A stretch of DNA of 64,000 bases from CAJQPP01 sp963793465 (GCA_963793465.1 CAWCAJ010000003.1:248001-312000), one strand, 5' to 3'; numbered from the stretch's first letter, positions 36,914-46,908 are shown. Notes: generated by a model from the letters alone, not told the origin. Numbers and translations: made by a program.

Positions 36914-38104
36914 TCAAGCGGAAAGGTCGGCGATATAGAAACTCGCATAGGTATGCACACGGTCCTGTTGATGCAGTTGGTTGGCCAGATCGGTCTGGTA
37001 GGTCAGCAGATCGTTGATCTTGGTGAGCTTGCCCTGCCGGCGAACGTGCACCTGATCAATGAAATCGGTGCGCAAGCCACCGCTCCGCCACAGCACCCGC
37101 GCCGCAGGGGAAGCCTTTTGCACGATGGCCTGCCACTCCGCTTCCAGGTAGGGGAAAAAGTGATCGGACAGCCAGTCCATATGATCCAACAGGATAAATC
37201 GCGAAATCTCGACCTGGGACTTTTCCAGGAATCCCTGGACGGAATCGGTATGCACGGAAAGTCGATCCATGGCGCCGGATTTCAACTTTTCAAAGTTGTG
37301 CTCTTTCAGGTACTCCGGGCAACATTGGCGTGTGTATTTGCCGTCGATATATACTCGCCAGAAGTAGTTATCCTTCATCGGCAAATTGACGAACACGCCT
37401 TCGACGCAATCCTGAATGTACTTGACCAGTCCACCCGGGTATTGATCCTCAATCTGCCTCCGCTGTGCCTTGGGCACTCCCAGCAACGACATCGTCGTAT
37501 CGCGATTCATCGTGAACTTGACGGTGCCGGTCCAGAATTTTTCATAGAGTTCGTTGTAGTAGACGGCGTGCTGTTCTTCCATGGTTTGGGCATTCAGCAC
37601 TTGCTGAAGCTGGGGCCGCACCTTGATCACCTTGTCGGTATAGACTTTCATCATGCGGGCAAAGGAACCGGAAGTGCCCCGAAAATAGAATGAACGTCGT
37701 TCGTTATCGAACCAACGGATCCGTTTGTCCCAGAATGACTGAGCCCGTTCTGAAAGGTGACGCCGCAACAGGGACTGGTAACGCTGGCAGACGCCCGGCA
37801 AATAGCCCTCCCCGAACATCCTGAAAAAGTCCGGGAAAGACAACTCACGGATGGCTGCCAGTTTCAGTTCCAGCAGGGCGTTTTGCCGAGGGTTCATATC
37901 CACGGCATACACGTGATTGGGTTCGGCCAGAGTGTAATCCAACGCGTTGCAACCGGCCGAGGTGATGACCAGCACGTTGTCGTCGGGTGTCAATTGCAGC
38001 GCAACATGGTCCAGGCGAGGATCTTCCCAGCAGGTGTTGTACACCAGATTGTTGCCGTGCACCGTCTTGAAAACGCGTCTGCTAATCCAGTCCTTAAGCG
38101 CCAT
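36914..38104 (-). CDS. btaA: Diacylglycerol 3-amino-3-carboxypropyltransferase BtaA (DUF3419)
   Basis: 396 residues of the DUF3419/BtaA family. The N-terminus reads VYNTCWEDPRLDHVALQLT, followed by the SAM-binding VLVITSAGCNALDYTL and AVDMNPRQNALLELK, all typical. BtaA moves the aminocarboxypropyl group of SAM to diacylglycerol, making diacylglyceryl-homoserine, which BtaB methylates. The ATG at 38104 was chosen because the homology starts there; the 43 codons upstream are unrelated. It is the first gene of a two-gene unit. I see no PHO box-like operator upstream, although betaine lipids are often phosphate-regulated. Confidence 0.92.
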   Translation of the reverse strand: MALKDWISRRVFKTVHGNNLVYNTCWEDPRLDHVALQLTPDDNVLVITSAGCNALDYTLAEPNHVYAVDMNPRQNALLELKLAAIRELSFPDFFRMFGEGYLPGVCQRYQSLLRRHLSERAQSFWDKRIRWFDNERRSFYFRGTSGSFARMMKVYTDKVIKVRPQLQQVLNAQTMEEQHAVYYNELYEKFWTGTVKFTMNRDTTMSLLGVPKAQRRQIEDQYPGGLVKYIQDCVEGVFVNLPMKDNYFWRVYIDGKYTRQCCPEYLKEHNFEKLKSGAMDRLSVHTDSVQGFLEKSQVEISRFILLDHMDWLSDHFFPYLEAEWQAIVQKASPAARVLWRSGGLRTDFIDQVHVRRQGKLTKINDLLTYQTDLANQLHQQDRVHTYASFYIADLSA

Positions 38105-38335
38105 GAATCGTCGGAAGAATAGGCTGAATGTTGGAAAGCGAGGAATTGTATCAGCTGAAAACACCGTTCGATAGCAGCATTCTGCAGGCATGGCTTGAAT
38201 TGCTGCAACGGGATCCCGCCGCGATCGCTGCATCCGGGTAGGCCGGCCCCCACGGGCAGCTGCGGAACGGAAACCGCCGTTTGGCGGCCAAGGGACATGG
38301 CGGGCGGTATGGGCTACCGCAACAGGCTACTGCGG

Positions 38336-38800
38336 TTACTGCGAAATGGTGCAGTCGCGCATGCGAAAGATCGCCATCACCCGGCCGCCGATTTCCAGTT
38401 CTTTCAGCTGGAACACTCCCTCCACCGTGACGGGGCGGACCGTAAAGTCAACTTCATGGCCCTCTTTCAGCTTCACCAGCACACAGTCATAGAGTGCTGC
38501 ACCGGGGCCAAAACAGCATTCCTGGTTATCTCGTACCAGGATGAACTTGCGGTTCCCTGTCTGCTTTGTGCCATTCGGCAGGATGAAGCCCCGAATACTG
38601 ATCCGCTTGCCCTGCATCTTGTTGATCGCGTCGGTCAGCATTCCCCGATCGAATTCTTCGTCTTTTTCCATCTCGAATTCGACATCATCAAACGAAAGCT
38701 GCAGGACCTGGGGTTCGTCCTGCGGCTGCAGGGTGCCGCACGGAGAATGCATCCCGGGGATTCCAATCCAGAGCAGTGAAAACAACAAACGGACAAACAT
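38336..38800 (-). CDS. DUF3299 family secreted protein
   Basis: 154 residues with a hydrophobic N-terminal segment (residues 1-25). The central part, ISIRGFILPNG followed by KFILVRDNQECCFGPGAALYDCV, is the signature of DUF3299, with a Cys-Cys pair of possible metal or redox function. The function is unknown; members often sit near copper or respiratory genes. It follows the 38810-39535 gene, which has the same motif, by nine bases, so the two form an operon of paralogues. Confidence 0.8.
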   Translation of the reverse strand: MFVRLLFSLLWIGIPGMHSPCGTLQPQDEPQVLQLSFDDVEFEMEKDEEFDRGMLTDAINKMQGKRISIRGFILPNGTKQTGNRKFILVRDNQECCFGPGAALYDCVLVKLKEGHEVDFTVRPVTVEGVFQLKELEIGGRVMAIFRMRDCTISQ

Positions 38801-38809
38801 GGGTGGGCC

Positions 38810-39535
38810 TTATTTCACGATATCGGCGTCGATCTGATAGTAGACCCGGGGTATTTCTTTCTCGGCGGTGGGCGCGGCCCGCTGGTTCAGGCGAAACGTG
38901 CCGGCAACCTTGCGGACCCGCAAGCCGTAGTTGACTCGTTCATCTCCCTGGATGGAGATCGCTACGACGTCGGTAATGTCCGGCGAGCCACCGAAACAAC
39001 AGGAACCAAAATCGCCAACCAGAATAAACTTCTTCAGATTATTCCGTTTTGCACCGGGACGCACGAAGCCTTTCAAAAACACCTTTTGCTTGTCCAGCTG
39101 CAGTGCCTTTTCCGAGTAAGGCAGGTCGGTATCCTTGTCGTTCTTCAACATCCGAAAGGAAATTCGCTGGTAACCGTCGGGCACCTCCGTCAAGTAAACA
39201 TAGGTGTGCCAGGCCAATCCCGTGAACAGTACCAGCGCAGACAGCACCAGCGCCAGGCGGGCCGCACTGCGTCCAACCAGCTCTTCCGGATACTTGCGAA
39301 TACTGGAAATCGCAATCAGGCTCAAGGCCAACGCGATCAGGGGCAGAATGATCAGCACGCTGGCCACATAAAAAGTCAGCCCCAGCAGTGAAAAAATCAC
39401 CGCGGCAATCGCCGACTTGCTGATCGACCGATAATGCGTTTCCAGTATCCCCCCGTCACCATCCAGCGTCGTAGAGTGATCGAGTATCTGAGATTCAATC
39501 CGGGTGTCCATCTTCGTGCCCACCGTCACATTCAT
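38810..39535 (-). CDS. Membrane protein with DUF3299-like C-terminal domain
   Basis: 241 residues. Two long hydrophobic segments (about 43-80 and 94-115) and an ATG at 39535 give an N-terminal membrane domain resembling DUF4190. The C-terminal half carries KVFLKGFVRPGAK and KKFILVGDFGSCCFGGSPDITDVV, the same motif as the neighbour at 38336, again with paired cysteines. The two may act together at the membrane. It ends nine bases before the neighbour and starts 21 bp downstream of a frameshifted HEAT-like gene. Confidence 0.78.
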   Translation of the reverse strand: MNVTVGTKMDTRIESQILDHSTTLDGDGGILETHYRSISKSAIAAVIFSLLGLTFYVASVLIILPLIALALSLIAISSIRKYPEELVGRSAARLALVLSALVLFTGLAWHTYVYLTEVPDGYQRISFRMLKNDKDTDLPYSEKALQLDKQKVFLKGFVRPGAKRNNLKKFILVGDFGSCCFGGSPDITDVVAISIQGDERVNYGLRVRKVAGTFRLNQRAAPTAEKEIPRVYYQIDADIVK

Positions 39536-39556
39536 TCACCACCATGGATGCTGAGA

Positions 39557-41271
39557 TCAGGAAATCAGACGTACGAACTTTCCATCCAGCACCGTCCACA
39601 ACAACAAGAACAGCAAACCACAAATCCCGATCACCGAGAGCAGAATCACCATCGTGGAGGGAGTCGTCGGAACCATCAGGGCGGCCGGAGGTGTGGCAGG
39701 TAAACGTTGCGCCAACTGTTGATTGCTGGACAGATCCAGGCTTCTCGGCGACTCCGTACCGCTCAGCACCTCGGTAGCGGAAGAGTCCGCGGAAGGCACC
39801 GCGGTACTGGTTGTTACGTAAGCCGACCGCCGGGGGTTCGGCACGGCCCAACTCAGCCCTTGAGAACCATCCGGTCCATCCGCGGATTTGTCACCCGACT
39901 TGTCACCGGTTTTGTCTTTGCCGGTTTTGTCTTTGCCGGTTTTGTCTTTGCCGGTTTTGTCTTTGCCGGTTTTTTGCGAGGTTTTGCCGTCCGGGCCGGC
40001 ACCCTGCTTGGTGTCGGCCGTCGATTCTGGCAGGGGCTGGGGGGGTTGTTTGTCGGAGGCTTCCTGGGACGGGGCGGTATCTTTCTCGTCGCCCCAATCG
40101 TCATCCTCGTCACCCCAGTCCAGTTCGGCCAGCATGTCCGCACGCTTGGCGGCGTCGGGATCGATTTCCCGCAGGGTCTGGATATGCTGCTTGGCCTGCT
40201 CATGGGGGCAGGCCTGCAGGTAGGAAATGATGGGGGTCCGCACCCAGCGGGTTTCGTCGCTGTCGCAATCCTTGAACATCTGCACCAGCCGATCCATCAC
40301 CGACCAATCTTCCCAGCGGGCCAGATCGGGGATCACCATGTCCGCCATCTTGGGGCGATCCAGGACAAACCGCAGGGCTTCCACAATACGCGGCTTGGAT
40401 ACCACATCGGACTCGGTCCCGTGAAACCGCAGGGCACTGATGGCCGAGAACACATCGATGTATTCGGCATCCGGATTATTCAGAAAGACCTCCTCGATCA
40501 GCGGAACACCCGCATCCCCTTTCAAGGTCAGGTAACAGGCAATCAACGCGTCCAGACCCGCCTGGCGATCACGATCTCCGGAGCGAATGATGTCTTCCAG
40601 AAATGCCAGTTCTTCGTCACCTGCGTTACTGACACCCAACAACGTATAGTACAGCCGTTTGCGGCTTTTCATCACTTCCGGATCCTTCAACCAGGCAACC
40701 AGTTGCTGGCGATCGAGTTGATCCTTCAGGCCCTTCACGTCGGCGTAGGGGCGCGGGCAAATTCATCATAGGCGTCGTAGGCCAACATCGACTCCGCGTG
40801 CTCAAAATAGTTGGCAAAAAAGGCGAGTCGCTCCGGTCCCTGCTTGGGCAGGGTTTCCAATTGGCTGAGGTAATGGACCACGGTGTCGGAAACCAATTGC
40901 GGTGTGGTCCAGTTGATGGAATCGGTTCCATTGCCCATCACCAGGAATTTGTCTCCCAATTGGATCTTGCGGCTGACGACCACGGCGTCGAACTCGTCGC
41001 CGGATTTCATGATCTCCTGGCCCTTCAGCAGATTGGCAATCTTGAACTTGGCGCGGGGCAACTGGGTCTGGTCGGCTCCTTCCGGCTCGGATTCCAGACT
41101 GGCGATCACGACCAGGTCAGAAGAGTCGATTTGTTCCGTAAAGGTCCGCGCCACCGCGCTGCAGAAAGGGCAGGAGTTGGCGGGCAAGGCCATCGCCAAC
41201 ACCAACACCATGGCGGCGCAGGAGGTGGGCAGGGAAACCAATTTTCGAAACACGTGTCTCTGGTGACGCAT
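39557..41271 (-). pseudogene. Secreted HEAT-like repeat membrane protein split by a 1-nt frameshift
   Basis: Two open frames (40735-41271 and 39557-40738) together give one conserved planctomycete protein. The first encodes a signal peptide and a CPFCSAVARTF-type N-terminal domain ending AYDEFARAP; the second continues VKGLKDQLDRQQLV, helical HEAT-like repeats, a low-complexity KDKTG region and a C-terminal membrane helix. If one more G is placed in the GGGG run at 40748-40751, the join reads DEFARAPYADVKGLKD. Alternatively two genes overlap by GTGA. I prefer the frameshift, from memory that homologues are one chain. It is either a real lesion or a homopolymer error. Confidence 0.75.
39906..39965 (+). 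repeat. 15-bp tandem repeat, four copies, in coding sequence
   Basis: CCGGTTTTGTCTTTG is repeated four times exactly. On the minus strand it encodes GKDKT repeats in the linker of the HEAT-like protein. Fifteen bases keep the frame, so length variation would be tolerated. Confidence 0.95.
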
Positions 41272-41324
41272 GGCTTATTCCGAGGAGGCAAAGGGTCCGT
41301 AAGCAAATTCGGAACCCGGGGATT

Positions 41325-43017
41325 TCAGGAACCGAGGGACTCGGCAACGTCCGTGCGATAGGCGGAAATCGCGGGATAAAGTCCCACGATGACCGCCAGG
41401 AGAATGAGTCCCGGGATCAAAAACAGCTCTGGCGATAACTGGACCCATTCTAGCCGATCCACCCCCGCAATTGGAATACCCGCGGCTGCAAGATAGGAAA
41501 ACACCGGGATGGGCGGTGCAAAATCAAAGAATCCGATCGAGACACCTGTGCGGCCCTCCACATAGGGACTGGCGATCGCATTGAGCGCGTGACCGGCTAC
41601 CCAGCCCAGCAGGCCACCCATCATTGCTCAGCGTAACGGATTCCAACAGGGTAATGATCATCACCTTGGATCGATTGGCTCCCAGGGCCCGCATCACCGC
41701 GATTTCATGTTTGCGTTGCGACATCGAATTGTAAATTCCCACCAGGATGCTGATCCCCGAGACCACGCAGATCATCACGGTCAAAACCAGCAGGATCCAT
41801 CTCAGGGGGTTCACAAAATTTTCAAACAACAACGTGACCTCGCGGACGGGAGACACGGCCTGCGCCTGATCCTTGCTACGCAAGGGGCGGAAATCCGACC
41901 ATTGCAACTGGTCTTTCAACGTGCCCTCGTTGATGGCTGACATCTGCATCGACGAGCCGATGCTCATGAAATCGTCTTCGTCCTCCACCGTGGCGGGAGC
42001 CCGCGTCAGGATGGCGGTGACCTCGCGGTGCTCGATGGGCAGTCGATCGCGACGCAAGTCGCCAGGGGCCGGTTTTTCAGCCAGTCCCGGCAACTCGCGA
42101 TCCCGGGGCGCCGATCGATCGATCATGTTGGTGCTCTCCGGATCGGCGGCGTGATCCTCCATCAGGAAAAACCCCTCCATGTTGCAAAAGGCTGCCCGAT
42201 CGTGGGGCAGGCCCGTGCGATCGAGGATCCCGACCACGGTAAATCCCTGTTCATGAGTATGGGCACCCGGGGCATTGGGGTCGCCATGAATCGGGTTGAT
42301 CACATCCCCCACCTGCAGGCCCAGCTCCCGGGCCACGGTATGCCCCAGCACGGCTTCAAAGTAACCATGTTGATCGTTGAATTCCTGGAACGCCCGGCCG
42401 GCCGCAAACGTCAATGGTTCCCGGGACTCGGCGTTCAGAAAGATCTCCTCAAAAAACTCCGGTACGGTGCCAACCACACGAAACACGTCCAGATAGTCTC
42501 CCAGGTTGACCGGGATGGCCATTTCCACGAGATACCTGGTTTTGCCGTCCCGGTTGAGCCCGATACGCACGTCATCGATGGCGTGCTCGGCACTGCGGAG
42601 CGTTTGACTGGCCAGCGAAAACCAGGACCCCGCCGGGCTGGCTGCAGAGGCCAAGCGATCGGCCAGCATCTCGGATTGTTCCCGCATCAAGCGGGACTGC
42701 ATGGCCACCGAATAATGGAACTGGTCGCGGCGTCGCTGCTCGTCGCAAAAAGCCAGATAGAATTCGTAGGGAATGTTTTCAACCGGTGAGCTGAGGTAGA
42801 ACACCGTGTTCATGGTCACCTGCATGCCGCTTCCGGAGGTAGCCACGATGCTGTCGAAGGAGAACGTGGAAACGCTCTGAAACGAACGCGAAACCACTCC
42901 ATGCACGGTCAATACGCCCACCACCAACATCACACCCAGGGCCATCGACAGGACCGTCAAGACGGAACCCAATCCCCGATGTTGAATGCTTCTCCAGGCG
43001 ATCTTGAACACGTTCAT
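41325..43017 (-). pseudogene. MacB/FtsX-type ABC transporter permease with C-terminal frameshift
   Basis: The main frame (41524-43017) encodes 497 residues: a membrane helix near 15-40, a large periplasmic domain, and the FtsX core (WILLVLTVMICVVSGISIL, VMRALGANRSKVM). It then runs out of the family after LLESVTLS. The homologous C-terminus, MMGGLLGWVAGHALNAIASP with the final helix and PAISAYRTDVAESLGS, is in the neighbouring frame (41325-41624). Removing one A of the AA at 41624-41625 (T on the plus strand) rejoins them. The gene overlaps the ATPase stop by four bases (ATGA), so the pair is coupled. Without the last helix the protein would probably not work. Confidence 0.8.
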
Positions 43018-43709
43018 GGGGCGACCTGCTCCCGGGCTCGAGCTTCTGCTACCACGCGATTGACTTCGGCCAGTTGATCGACGCGTTCGAACTGATCCGA
43101 GACTTCCAATGAGTGGGTAACCAGGATCAGGGCGATCTTTTCCTCGCGACAGGTGGTGCGAATCAGATCCACAATCTGCTGTTGATTGCGGGGATCGACA
43201 TTGGCCGTGGGCTCGTCGGCCAACAGCAGACGGGGCTGATTGGCCAGGGCTCGCGCCACCGCCACCCGTTGCTGCTCACCCACGCTCATGCGGGATGGAT
43301 GATGCGTGATGCGATGGGATAGTCCCACGCGATCCAGCAGACGTCGAGCCCGCTGATGGTCTTTTTTCCCCCGGGCAAATGTCATCCCCAGGATCACGTT
43401 CTCCAAGGCACTGAATCCGGGCAACAGGTTGAAGGTCTGGAACACATAGCCGAGTTTGTCGGCGCGAATGCGGTCGCGGGCGGACTCGCTGTATTTGCTG
43501 ACTTCAATGCCATCCAGAATCACTTTGCCGGAAGTGGGCCGGGTGATACCGGCAATGATGTGCAACAAGGTCGTCTTGCCGCATCCACTGGGACCAATCA
43601 GCGCCACCTGTTCGCCGCTGGCCACGGCATACTGGGGCACATCCAGAATGGAGAGCACCTCTCCATTGGCCTGGCGATACTGTTTTTTGATTTGGTCAAG
43701 TTTCAGCAT
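43014..43709 (-). CDS. ABC transporter ATP-binding protein (LolD/MacB type)
   Basis: 231 residues. Walker A is GPSGCGKTT, the signature is MSVGEQQRVAVARALA, Walker B LLLADEPTANVD, and the switch His follows in LVTHS. Its YVFQTFNLLPGFSALENV Q-loop puts it in the LolD/MacB/FtsE-like group that moves lipoproteins or drugs across the envelope without a transmembrane channel of its own. The ATG at 43709 fits the family start; the upstream in-frame extension is unsupported. It is translationally coupled to the frameshifted permease (43017). Confidence 0.92.
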   Translation of the reverse strand: MLKLDQIKKQYRQANGEVLSILDVPQYAVASGEQVALIGPSGCGKTTLLHIIAGITRPTSGKVILDGIEVSKYSESARDRIRADKLGYVFQTFNLLPGFSALENVILGMTFARGKKDHQRARRLLDRVGLSHRITHHPSRMSVGEQQRVAVARALANQPRLLLADEPTANVDPRNQQQIVDLIRTTCREEKIALILVTHSLEVSDQFERVDQLAEVNRVVAEARAREQVAP

Positions 43710-43965
43710 CACACGTCGTTGCCGAAATGGGGGACGTTGGCGACCCAGGCCGCATTGCATCCCGGGTCGCGGGGAACTCAGGAGGTGGCGGCCGCACAAT
43801 CAACAATGTAATGAGAAAACCCGTCACCGTGAATTCGGGTAGCTCGCTTTCACCAGCTTTGCCTGGCTTTTTTAGCTTAGCTTTTCTTACCTTACGCAGG
43901 CGGGCTGGAAAGGTTCACCCGCCCCCGCAGGGTCTGAATGATTTCCGGGGATTCCATCCGCGTGC

Positions 43966-44490
43966 TTAGCGGCCACGCCGCAGGGCGCGGTCGATATCGC
44001 GTTTGATTTCGCGGTCCTTGAGCGTGTTCCGTTTATCGTGCAACTTTTTGCCGCGCCCCACGCCAATCATCACCTTGACGATGCCGCGAGCGTTGAAAAA
44101 CACCCGCAGCGGGACGATGGTCAACCCCTTTTCGTTCAGGCGACTGGCCAGCTTTTCCCGTTGCCCACGGTGCACCAACAGCTTGCGGGCTCGCTTGGGT
44201 TCGTGATTCCAGATCGTGGCCTGCTTGTATTCCGGAATATCGGCCCCCACCAGCCAGAGCTCCCCCTTCTCAAATCGTATATAGGCCTCATCCAGCGACA
44301 ATTTGCCGTCCCGCAGGCTCTTTACCTCGCTGCCCAACAGCATCACGCCACACTCCAGTTGCTCGGTAATTTCGTAGCGATGCCGGGCCTTGCGATTCTC
44401 CGAGATATTCCGCATCCGTTCGCCGGCGGAAACGGCCCGCTTTCCAGGCCCGGCAGACCCGGATTTCTTGCGGTTTTTCGGTTTGGCCAT
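43966..44490 (-). CDS. smpB: SsrA-binding protein SmpB
   Basis: SmpB binds tmRNA (SsrA) and delivers it to stalled ribosomes for trans-translation. The 174-residue sequence has the oligonucleotide-binding barrel from ISENRKARHRYEI, the GVMLLGSEVKSLRDGK motif, NHEPKRARKLLVHR, LKLDREIKR-type C-terminal basic tail (here TLKDREIKRDIDRALRR). Only the lysine-rich first 25 residues are unusual. ssrA is not seen nearby. It is convergent with nothing and divergent from lipA. Confidence 0.97.
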   Translation of the reverse strand: MAKPKNRKKSGSAGPGKRAVSAGERMRNISENRKARHRYEITEQLECGVMLLGSEVKSLRDGKLSLDEAYIRFEKGELWLVGADIPEYKQATIWNHEPKRARKLLVHRGQREKLASRLNEKGLTIVPLRVFFNARGIVKVMIGVGRGKKLHDKRNTLKDREIKRDIDRALRRGR

Positions 44491-44632
44491 AATCGGGAAT
44501 CGGCAATCGAACGGTCGTCTGGATGTTTTGGATGGTGACCCACCGGGGTTTGCCGTCTAGAATACTCGCGTTGGCTGGGAACTTCCTAGTGCCCACTCTC
44601 CCAATTCTCAATCGCAACGCATGTGAGGGATC

Positions 44633-45616
44633 GTGTCCGAGTCCATTCCCGCTTCTGGAATACACGCTGGAAATCCAGCATTACCCTTGGTCCAACTGGA
44701 CGGCGACAAACCCGATCGCCGGCTGCCAAAATGGCTGAAACGAAGCGTACCCAAGGGGAATGCCAATCATTTTACGGCCAGCCTGCTGGAAGAACTCAAC
44801 CTGGAGACCGTCTGCGATAACGCCAAATGCCCCAATCGCATGGAGTGTTACTCACAGAAGACGGCCACGTTCATGATCCTGGGGAACATTTGCACCCGCC
44901 CCTGTGGATTTTGTGCGGTCAAACGGGGGCGCCCGGCGGCCCTGGAAACCGATGAACCCGCACGTTTGGCCGAAGCGGCTGTGCGTCTGGGTCTGAAACA
45001 CGTGGTCATCACTTCGGTGACCCGCGACGACCTGGCGGATGGTGGAGCGGACCATTACGTCAATTGTATCGCGGCCGTGCGGGCGCGGAGCGAGGCCACC
45101 ATTGAAGTCCTGACGCCGGATTTTGTCGGCAACCCACAGGCCCTCGATCGCGTGATCGCGGCAGAACCGGATGTGTTCAACCACAACACCGAAACCGTTC
45201 CCCGGTTGTATCGTCGAGTCCGCGGTCCCAAATCCGACTATCGCTGGACGCTGGCCCTGCTGGAGCGGATCAAGCAGCGGGCTCCGGCCATCAAAACCAA
45301 AAGTGGTTTGATGCTGGGGTTGGGCGAGCAGCGGCAGGAAATCCTGGATGTGCTGGCCGACCTGCGGCAGGTGCAGTGTGACTTCCTGACGTTGGGCCAG
45401 TACCTGCAACCGGCCACGGACCGGTACCTGCCGGTGGTCCGCTATATTCCCCCGGAAGAGTTTGATTTATTGGGGGAACAGGCCAAAATGCTGGGATTCC
45501 GCAAGGTCGCCAGCGGCCCCTTCGTCCGCAGCAGTTACCACGCCCGCGACATGGCCGAAACCGATATCGAAACGCCAGCCGACCGTCATCCCCAGGCAAC
45601 CCGCTGCGGAGTCTGA
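44633..45616 (+). CDS. lipA: Lipoyl synthase
   Basis: A radical-SAM enzyme that inserts two sulfur atoms into octanoyl chains on lipoyl domains. It has the two Fe-S motifs: the auxiliary CDNAKCPNRMEC (C-x4-C-x5-C) and the radical-SAM CTRPCGFC, plus TSVTRDDLADGGA and the C-terminal RSSYHA serine that binds the auxiliary cluster. The 327 residues are normal. The start is GTG, with GAGGGA before it; no better ATG is available. thiS and thiG follow. Confidence 0.96.
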   Translation: MSESIPASGIHAGNPALPLVQLDGDKPDRRLPKWLKRSVPKGNANHFTASLLEELNLETVCDNAKCPNRMECYSQKTATFMILGNICTRPCGFCAVKRGRPAALETDEPARLAEAAVRLGLKHVVITSVTRDDLADGGADHYVNCIAAVRARSEATIEVLTPDFVGNPQALDRVIAAEPDVFNHNTETVPRLYRRVRGPKSDYRWTLALLERIKQRAPAIKTKSGLMLGLGEQRQEILDVLADLRQVQCDFLTLGQYLQPATDRYLPVVRYIPPEEFDLLGEQAKMLGFRKVASGPFVRSSYHARDMAETDIETPADRHPQATRCGV

Positions 45617-45668
45617 TGTCCTGCCCCCGACACCCAATCCACGACACTTTCCGGTTAACGGCCCCCCT

Positions 45669-45899
45669 GTGAACCAGCCTCCCGCTTGCCGCAATACGTT
45701 TCAGATTCAGGTCAACGGCCAACCTCTGCAGGTGACAGCGGATTGGAGCGTGAAAAGGCTGCTGGACCATTTATCCCTGAGGGGCGGCCCTGTGGCCGTG
45801 GAATGTAACCGCCAACTGATTCCGACGACTCAACACGCGGAACGCATGCTGCAGTCGGGCGACCAACTGGAAATCGTCTCGCTGACAGGGGGTGGCTAA
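45669..45899 (+). CDS. thiS: Sulfur carrier protein ThiS
   Basis: A 76-residue ubiquitin-like protein. The FQIQVNGQPL start, the VAVECNRQLIP strand and the C-terminal GDQLEIVSLTGGG ending in Gly-Gly are the ThiS signature; the terminal glycine is thiocarboxylated and supplies sulfur for the thiazole of thiamine. No ATG is in frame in this stretch; GTG at 45669 is the likely start. Its TAA overlaps the ATG of thiG (TAATG), so expression is coupled. Confidence 0.9.
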   Translation: MNQPPACRNTFQIQVNGQPLQVTADWSVKRLLDHLSLRGGPVAVECNRQLIPTTQHAERMLQSGDQLEIVSLTGGG

Positions 45900-46825
45900 T
45901 GGCCGATTCCTCTGCCTGCCAGGACCCCACACTGTCGCAGGTCCCCCAACAGGGCAGGGAACCAGCGGCTGCGGACTCGGCAACTCCCCTCGCACCCCTT
46001 AAGATCGGCTCCTACACGTTGCAATCCCCGCTGATCCTGGGAACAGGAAGGTATCGCTCCTTTACCGAGATGCAACAATCCCATCGGGCAGCCGCGGTCG
46101 ATTGCGTTACCGTGGCCGTTCGCCGCGAAAAATTGCACGACAGCGGTGGCAACAACATACTGGACTTTCTGGACCTCGATCACCTAACCCTGCTTCCCAA
46201 CACGGCAGGTTGTTTTGAATCGGCTGCTGCGGTCCGGGTCGCCAGGATGGGACGGGAAATTCTTCGCGGTCTGGACAATCGGGGCGCGGATTGGGTCAAG
46301 TTGGAGGTGTTGGGAGACAGCCGCACGCTGCTCCCGGACCCGATTGAGACTTTGCGGGCCACCGAGGCGTTGGTGAACGACGGCTTTCAGGTGCTGTGCT
46401 ATACCAACGATGACCCGGTGTTGGCTATGAAATTGAAACAGGCTGGAGCGGTGGCGGTCATGCCGGGCGGAAGCCCCATTGGATCTGGGCAAGGCATTGC
46501 CAACCCCCTGAATCTGCGAATTATCCTGGAACAATTGAAAGCCGATGATCCCACGTTTCCAATCATCATTGACGCCGGACTGGGCACCCCCAGCGATGTG
46601 GTGATTGCCATGGAATTGGGCGCCGACGGCGTGTTGTTAAATACGGCCGTAGCTCGGGCGGAACATCCGGTCGAAATGGCCCTGGCCATGGGCTTCGCCA
46701 TGCGAGCCGGCAGACTAGCCCGCCAAGCCGGCCGGATGACCAAATCGGCATACGGTTCGGCCAGCAGCCCAGAATTCGGTATGATGTCGGAAAACGTTAC
46801 TATAAAGGGACTTGAGGGCACTTAG
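45899..46825 (+). CDS. thiG: Thiazole synthase ThiG
   Basis: ThiG makes the thiazole phosphate of thiamine from deoxyxylulose phosphate, dehydroglycine and ThiS thiocarboxylate. The TIM-barrel signatures are there: LILGTGRYRSF, the Schiff-base Lys in WVKLEVLGD, VMPGGSPIGSG and AGLGTPSDV with LLNTAVARA. The 308 residues include an unusual extra N-terminal tail of about 30 residues compared with bacterial ThiG. It overlaps thiS by one base. No ThiF or ThiH is seen. Confidence 0.96.
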   Translation: MADSSACQDPTLSQVPQQGREPAAADSATPLAPLKIGSYTLQSPLILGTGRYRSFTEMQQSHRAAAVDCVTVAVRREKLHDSGGNNILDFLDLDHLTLLPNTAGCFESAAAVRVARMGREILRGLDNRGADWVKLEVLGDSRTLLPDPIETLRATEALVNDGFQVLCYTNDDPVLAMKLKQAGAVAVMPGGSPIGSGQGIANPLNLRIILEQLKADDPTFPIIIDAGLGTPSDVVIAMELGADGVLLNTAVARAEHPVEMALAMGFAMRAGRLARQAGRMTKSAYGSASSPEFGMMSENVTIKGLEGT

Positions 46826-46880
46826 CCCCAAAACCCAGTCCGGACTTTGAGTATTTCTGGAAACATAGATAATTTGGAGC

Positions 46881-46908
46881 TTGCAATTGGATTGGCTCCG
46901 TTTATCAT
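46881..46908 (+). promoter_or_regulatory. Promoter candidate for 46965
   Basis: TTGCAA (46881-46886) and TATCAT (46903-46908) are 16 bp apart and lie 57 bp before the ATG. Matches to consensus are four and five of six. Confidence 0.4.
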
